From contig NZ_JAUTDN010000003.1 in NCBI RefSeq assembly GCF_030646155.1, positions 186,001 to 250,000 on the forward strand: DNA of 64,000 nucleotides, given 5' to 3'. The DNA comes from Conexibacter sp. CPCC 205762. Its GTDB lineage: Bacteria > Actinomycetota > Thermoleophilia > Solirubrobacterales > Solirubrobacteraceae. Position numbers and translations under genes: made by a program. This document shows positions 60,302 to 64,000 of this stretch, piece by piece (position 1 is the first letter of the stretch; the number at the start of each line of letters is the position of its first letter). The notes under the pieces are model-generated. The model did no database searches, was not told the DNA's origin, and saw only the letters and a list, made by a program, of their open reading frames with translations.

Positions 60302-61612
60302 ATCGCCGCCTCGCCCGACACCGCCGTCCTCCCGCCCGGCCCGCGCGGCCCGCGGCTGCTGACCGTCGGCCGCTTCCTGCTGCAGCCGGAGACGTTCATC
60401 CCGGAGTGCCGCGAGCGCTACGGCGCGCTCTTCACGATCAGGCTGTCGAAGGAGCGCACGATCGTCGTCTGCGGCGACCCGGCGGTCGCGAAGGAGGTCT
60501 TCCAGGGCGACCCGGCGGTGCTCCACGCCGGCGCCGGCAACGTCGTGCTGAGACCGCTGCTGGGCGCCCGCTCGGTGCTGACGCTCGACGGCCCCGAGCA
60601 CCTGCGCCAGCGGCGCCTGATGCTGCCGCCGTTCCACGGCGAGCGGATGCGCCGCTACGGCGACCGCATGCGCGAGATCGCCGCTCGGCACGTGTCGCAG
60701 TGGCCGGTCGGCGAGCCGTTCGCCGTCCACAGATCGATGCAGGCGATCACGCTGGAGGTGATCCTGCGCGTCGTCTTCGGTGTCGAGGACCGCGCGCGGC
60801 TGGCGCAGTGCGCGGCGCCGCTGCGGGCGCTGCTGGACTCGACGACGCAGCCGTGGCGGCTGCTCGGGCTGCAGTTCACGAGCTCGGCCGGCGCGCGGCC
60901 GCGCACCCCGTGGGGCCGCGTGAAGCGGCTGCTGGCGCCGTGCGACCGGATGATCTACGAGGAGATCGCGGCGCGGCGGGCGGCGGCGGAGCCGGGCGAC
61001 GACATCCTCTCGCTGCTGCTGGAGGCGCGTGACGAGCAGGGGCAGCCGCTGACCGACCGCGAGCTGCGCGACGAGCTGATGACGCTGCTGCTGGCCGGCC
61101 ACGAGACGACCGCGACCGCGCTCGCCTGGACGGTCGAGCGCGTCACCCGCCATCCGCAGGTGCTCGCGCAGCTGCAGGACGGCGGCGCCCCCGAGGGTTA
61201 CCTCGACGCCGTCATCACCGAGACGCTGCGGCTGCGGCCGGTCGTGCCGGCGGTCGTGCGCAAGCTGCAGGCGCCGCAGACGTTCGGCGGCTGGGAGCTG
61301 CCGGCCGGCGTCAACATCGCGCCGAACATCTGGCTGATCCACCGCGACCCGCTGCTCTACCCCGAGCCCGAGGCGTTCCGCCCCGAGCGCTGGCTCGGCA
61401 GAAGACCGGGCACCTACGAGTGGATACCGTTCGGCGGCGGCATCCGCCGCTGCCTCGGAGCCAGCTTCGCGCTCTACGAGATGCGGATCGTGCTGGAGGA
61501 GATCCTGGCGCGCACCCGCTTGCAGCCGACGAGCGATCCGGCGGAGGCGGTCGTGCGCCGCTTCGTCACGTTCGCGCCGGCCGGCGGCGGCAGAGTCGCG
61601 GTCGCCGTCTGA
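60302..61612 (+). CDS. Cytochrome P450 without a canonical start codon
   Basis: A ~436-residue P450: proline-rich start LPPGPRGP, helix C region LRQRRLMLPPFHGERM, I-helix AGHETTATALAW (oxygen activation), ExxR in ETLRLRPVV, and the haem loop IPFGGGIRRCLGASFAL (Cys ligand). This resembles CYP110/CYP138-like bacterial enzymes. The frame is open from just after the TAG at 60290, and the conserved PPGP segment begins at 60332, yet no ATG, GTG or TTG lies between. The first GTG (60518) would delete the N-terminal ~70 residues. The ATC at 60302 is the best candidate start; readthrough of the TAG or a mutated start are alternatives. Redox partner not seen. Confidence 0.82.
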   Translation: MAASPDTAVLPPGPRGPRLLTVGRFLLQPETFIPECRERYGALFTIRLSKERTIVVCGDPAVAKEVFQGDPAVLHAGAGNVVLRPLLGARSVLTLDGPEHLRQRRLMLPPFHGERMRRYGDRMREIAARHVSQWPVGEPFAVHRSMQAITLEVILRVVFGVEDRARLAQCAAPLRALLDSTTQPWRLLGLQFTSSAGARPRTPWGRVKRLLAPCDRMIYEEIAARRAAAEPGDDILSLLLEARDEQGQPLTDRELRDELMTLLLAGHETTATALAWTVERVTRHPQVLAQLQDGGAPEGYLDAVITETLRLRPVVPAVVRKLQAPQTFGGWELPAGVNIAPNIWLIHRDPLLYPEPEAFRPERWLGRRPGTYEWIPFGGGIRRCLGASFALYEMRIVLEEILARTRLQPTSDPAEAVVRRFVTFAPAGGGRVAVAV

Positions 61613-61696
61613 CCCCTCCGCAGCACCGCTCGAAACTTGTTGTCCGGTTGGCGGGTCAAGTCTGGACATTCGCCAGGAGATTTGGGGGGAGTGCCG

Positions 61697-62464
61697 GTGA
61701 ATACTCGCTTCATGAGCACTCTGCGACCCCCCACCATCGTGGCCTTCGGCGGAGGTGGATTCTCGATGGAGGCCGGCAATCCCCTGCTGGACGACTACGT
61801 GCTGTCGCTCACCGGCGTGAGCCGGCCGCGCGTGTGCTTCGTCCCGACGGCCTCTGGTGACGCCGACCACTACGTGGTCCGCTTCTACCGCACCTTCTCG
61901 ATGACCTGCGACACCTCGCACGTCTCGCTGTTCCGCCGCGACCGCGGCAGCGGCGCCGTCGAGGGCGACCTCGAGGAGCACCTGCTGAGCCAGGACGTGA
62001 TCTACGTCGGCGGCGGCAGCGTCGTCTCGCTGCTGGGCGCCTGGCGCGCGCACGGCCTCGACCGCATACTGCGCGCCGCCTGGCGCAAGGGCGTCGTGCT
62101 GTGCGGGCTGTCGGCCGGCTCGCTGTGCTGGTTCTCGGAGGCGGTGACGGCCTTCCACGGCGCGCCCAGCGTCGTCCGCGGGCTCGGCCTGCTGCCGTTC
62201 TCCAACTGCGTCCACTACGACGGCGAGCCGCAGCGGCGCGAGGAGTACAGGCGCTTCGTCGGCGACGGCGTCCGCCCCGGCTACGCGGCCGACGACGGCG
62301 CCGCGCTGCACTTCGAGCATCGTCAGCTGAAGCACGTCGTCAGCTCGCGGCCGAGAGCGGAGGCGTATCGCGTCGAACCGGTCGGCGGCGAGATCGTCGA
62401 GGCGCAGCTGAACGCCCGCTACCTCGGAGAGCGGATGCCGGGAATGCTGACGGCTGTCGCATGA
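61697..62464 (+). CDS. Peptidase E-like (S51) protein, copy 1
   Basis: A 255-residue protein of the class-I-glutamine-amidotransferase-like fold: VAFGGGGFSMEAGNPLLDDY, CFVPTASGD, QDVIYVGGGSVVSLLGAW and the Ser nucleophile in LCGLSAGSLCWF, followed by GLGLLPFSNCVHYDGE. S51 peptidases cleave Asp-X dipeptides; cyanophycinases share the fold. GTG 61697 has GGGGGG 7 nt upstream; ATG 61712 (better aligned to copy 2) is the alternative. Translationally coupled to copy 2 (ATGA). Confidence 0.86.
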   Translation: MNTRFMSTLRPPTIVAFGGGGFSMEAGNPLLDDYVLSLTGVSRPRVCFVPTASGDADHYVVRFYRTFSMTCDTSHVSLFRRDRGSGAVEGDLEEHLLSQDVIYVGGGSVVSLLGAWRAHGLDRILRAAWRKGVVLCGLSAGSLCWFSEAVTAFHGAPSVVRGLGLLPFSNCVHYDGEPQRREEYRRFVGDGVRPGYAADDGAALHFEHRQLKHVVSSRPRAEAYRVEPVGGEIVEAQLNARYLGERMPGMLTAVA

Positions 62465-63255
62465 GCGGCAGGACACCCCAGATCCTCGCGATGGGCGGGG
62501 GCGGCTTCACGATGGAGCCGGACAACCCCGCCCTCGACGACTACGTGCTGACGCTGACGGAGTCGCGCGAGCCGCGGGTGCTGTTCCTGCCGACCGCCTC
62601 GGGCGACCCGACGGCGCAGATCACCTCCTTCTACGGCCGCTTCGGGCGGACCGCCTCGGCGACCCACCTGTCGCTCTTCCGCCGCCACGGCTCGGCCCGC
62701 TCGCTCGCGGAGATCGTGCTGGAGCAGGACGTGATCTACGTCGGCGGCGGCTCGATGCGCAACCTGCTCGCGATCTGGTCCGCGCACGAGCTGGACGCGC
62801 TGCTGCTGGAGGCGTGGAGACGCGGGATCGTGCTCGTCGGCCTCAGCGCCGGCGCGATGTGCTGGTTCCAGGGCGGCATCACCCGCTCCGGCGGGCCGCC
62901 CGAGGTGATCAAGGGGATGGGCCTGCTGCCCGGCTCCTTCAGCGTCCACGCCGACGGCGAGCCGGAGCGGCTGCCGGTCTGGCTGAGCGCGATCAGAGCG
63001 GGCGAGCTGCCGGGCGGCTGGGCCGCCGACGACGGCGTCGCGCTGCTGTTCAACGGCACGAAGATGGTCAAGGTCGTCAGCTCGCGGCCGGGCACGGCGG
63101 CCTTGAGGGTCGACGCCGTCGCCGGCCAGCTCGTCCGTCACCGGATCGAGCCGGAGCTGCTCGGCGCCCGCTCCACCAGCCCGCTCGACGCGCCCGTCGG
63201 CGACGACATCCGCGAGCTGCGCGATCTCCGTTACGGCGGTGGCCGCCGCTTCTGA
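62461..63255 (+). CDS. Peptidase E-like (S51) protein, copy 2
   Basis: A 264-residue paralogue of the preceding protein (about half the residues identical by eye): LAMGGGGFTMEPDNPALDDY, LFLPTASGDPTAQ, QDVIYVGGGSMRNLLAIW, LVGLSAGAMCWFQGG with the nucleophilic Ser, KGMGLLPGSFSVHADGEPER. It is ~30 residues longer at the C-terminus. The tandem pair may form a heterodimer or result from recent duplication and divergence. A strong hairpin follows 93 bases after the stop. Confidence 0.87.
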   Translation: MSGRTPQILAMGGGGFTMEPDNPALDDYVLTLTESREPRVLFLPTASGDPTAQITSFYGRFGRTASATHLSLFRRHGSARSLAEIVLEQDVIYVGGGSMRNLLAIWSAHELDALLLEAWRRGIVLVGLSAGAMCWFQGGITRSGGPPEVIKGMGLLPGSFSVHADGEPERLPVWLSAIRAGELPGGWAADDGVALLFNGTKMVKVVSSRPGTAALRVDAVAGQLVRHRIEPELLGARSTSPLDAPVGDDIRELRDLRYGGGRRF

Positions 63256-63348
63256 GTGAGGCGACGGCCCGGCGCGATCCGCACCACCAGCACGCCGGGC
63301 CGCCGTTCTCGTGTGGTGCGTCGGGGGCACGCCCTCCGCACCGCTTCA

Positions 63349-63378
63349 CGTGAGCCGAGGGGCACGCCTCGGCTCACG
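63349..63378. terminator. Bidirectional terminator hairpin
   Basis: CGTGAGCCGAGG, loop GGCACG, CCTCGGCTCACG: 12 perfect pairs between the convergent peptidase-E (+) and acyl-CoA dehydrogenase (-) genes. Same geometry (12-bp stem, 6-nt loop) as the hairpin at 9333-9362. Confidence 0.75.
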
Positions 63379-63393
63379 CGCTTCTCGGCGGTC

Positions 63394-64000
63394 CTATCTG
63401 AGCTCAGCCGAGCTCTTGCCGAGCAGCTGTCGGGCGATGATCAGCAGCTGGATCTGCTGGGTGCCCTCGAAGATGTCGAGGATCTTGCCGTCGCGCGCCC
63501 ACTTCTCCAGCAACAGCTCTTCGCCGTAGCCGCGGCTGCCGCAGAGGCGCACGCAGCGCATCGCGACGTCGACGCAGGTGCGGCCCGCCTTCGCCTTCGC
63601 GTAGGAGGCGTGGAGCGAGTTCGGCTTGCTGTTGTCGGCCATCCAGGTCGCCTGCATCGTCAGCAGGCGGGCGGCCTCGAAGTCGGCCTCCATCGCGAGG
63701 TACTCCGCCGCGGCCGCCGACTGCGACTGCGCGGGCTTGTCGTAGTCGACGACGACGCCGGCCTCGTCGAGCAGCTCCTGCGTCTGCTCGAGGCAGGCGC
63801 GCGTCAGCCCGACGGCCATCGCGGCGACGAGCGGCCGCGTGTTGTCGAACGTCTGCATGACGCCCGCGAAGCCTCTCTTGACGTCGACCTCGGGGCTGCC
63901 GAGCAGGTTCTCTCTCGGCACGCGGCAGTTGTCGAGGATGAACGCCGCGGTGTCGGAGGCGCGGATCCCGAGCTTGTGCTCGAGCCGGTCGAGCTTCATG
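63394..64000 (-). CDS. Acyl-CoA dehydrogenase, C-terminal part (cut by window end)
   Basis: The frame enters from the right edge and ends at TAG 63394. About 202 residues are visible, beginning inside the middle domain (LGIRASDTAAFILDNCRVPR, ENLLG) and covering the C-terminal helical domain. The catalytic Glu motif is present: KILDIFEGTQQIQLLIIARQ. This is a conventional homotetrameric-type enzyme, unlike the IYAGT members of the steroid cluster. The first visible Met (63999) is internal, not the start. Confidence 0.88.
   Translation of the reverse strand, partial: MKLDRLEHKLGIRASDTAAFILDNCRVPRENLLGSPEVDVKRGFAGVMQTFDNTRPLVAAMAVGLTRACLEQTQELLDEAGVVVDYDKPAQSQSAAAAEYLAMEADFEAARLLTMQATWMADNSKPNSLHASYAKAKAGRTCVDVAMRCVRLCGSRGYGEELLLEKWARDGKILDIFEGTQQIQLLIIARQLLGKSSAELR

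Noticed and set aside
60518..61612. P450 starting at GTG 60518
   Set aside because: It would remove the conserved proline-rich and beta-1 N-terminal region, which is intact in the same frame upstream.

Overview
The window is very GC-rich (about 73 percent G+C by eye), almost fully coding, and full of ATGA/GTGA gene overlaps, TetR regulators, leaderless promoters and actinobacterial protein families. Arginine is very often encoded by AGA, which is unusual at this GC content. Together with the ydaO-type riboswitch, the CMREHG lipoprotein and the RbsABC-like transporter this suggests an actinobacterium, probably of the Thermoleophilia (Solirubrobacterales, Conexibacter-like). The genus is inference.

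Layout. 1-0.7 kb: the 5' part of an acyl-CoA dehydrogenase gene. 0.77-3.1 kb: an Abi-like HEPN protein, a TetR and an XRE/MmyB regulator. 3.1-9.3 kb: a two-component system followed by a CMREHG lipoprotein and a MacA-MacB type ABC system. 9.3-10.9 kb: a c-di-AMP (ydaO) riboswitch ahead of a peptidoglycan-binding NlpC/P60 protein. 10.9-18.2 kb: a membrane protein, an M20 peptidase, two PRC-barrel proteins, a DrrAB-type exporter with a divergent TetR, and an MFS transporter.

18.2-52.3 kb is the centre of the window: a steroid C/D-ring (HIP) catabolic region. It encodes clear counterparts of the mycobacterial KstR2 regulon: fadA6, ipdE1 (fadE30) with an adjacent partner, ipdA, ipdB, ipdC, ipdF, echA20, fadE31 with a partner, fadD3 and kstR2. 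Around them lie extra SDRs, a second KstR2-like regulator, a MaoC hydratase, a second thiolase, an SMP-30 lactonase, a second acyl-CoA ligase, an LLM oxidoreductase, a gamma-carbonic-anhydrase-like protein, and a complete CUT2 (Rbs-type) ABC transporter plus an extra substrate-binding lipoprotein. Nine copies of one 18-bp palindrome (ACCAAGC-N4-GCTTGGT) lie in front of every transcription unit of this region. They tie catabolism, uptake and regulators into one regulon. I see no ring A/B genes (kshAB, hsaABCD) and no mce genes here.

Inside the region, 38.0-41.0 kb is an insertion of lower GC with two overlapping genes: an HD-domain protein with a degenerate P-loop module, and a winged-helix/TPR protein. 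They look like a STAND protein split in two and are a candidate conflict or defence system unrelated to catabolism.

52.3-64 kb: an MFS drug exporter with a divergent TetR, a LuxR-type regulator without an ATPase, acetolactate decarboxylase, a membrane protein with a GX3 glycine ladder, an MMPL transporter, a small membrane protein followed in the same frame (across one TAG) by a cytochrome P450 with no ordinary start codon, two tandem peptidase-E-like proteins, and the 3' part of another acyl-CoA dehydrogenase gene. No tRNA, rRNA, insertion sequence or CRISPR array was seen, and no stretch longer than 300 bases lacks a gene.
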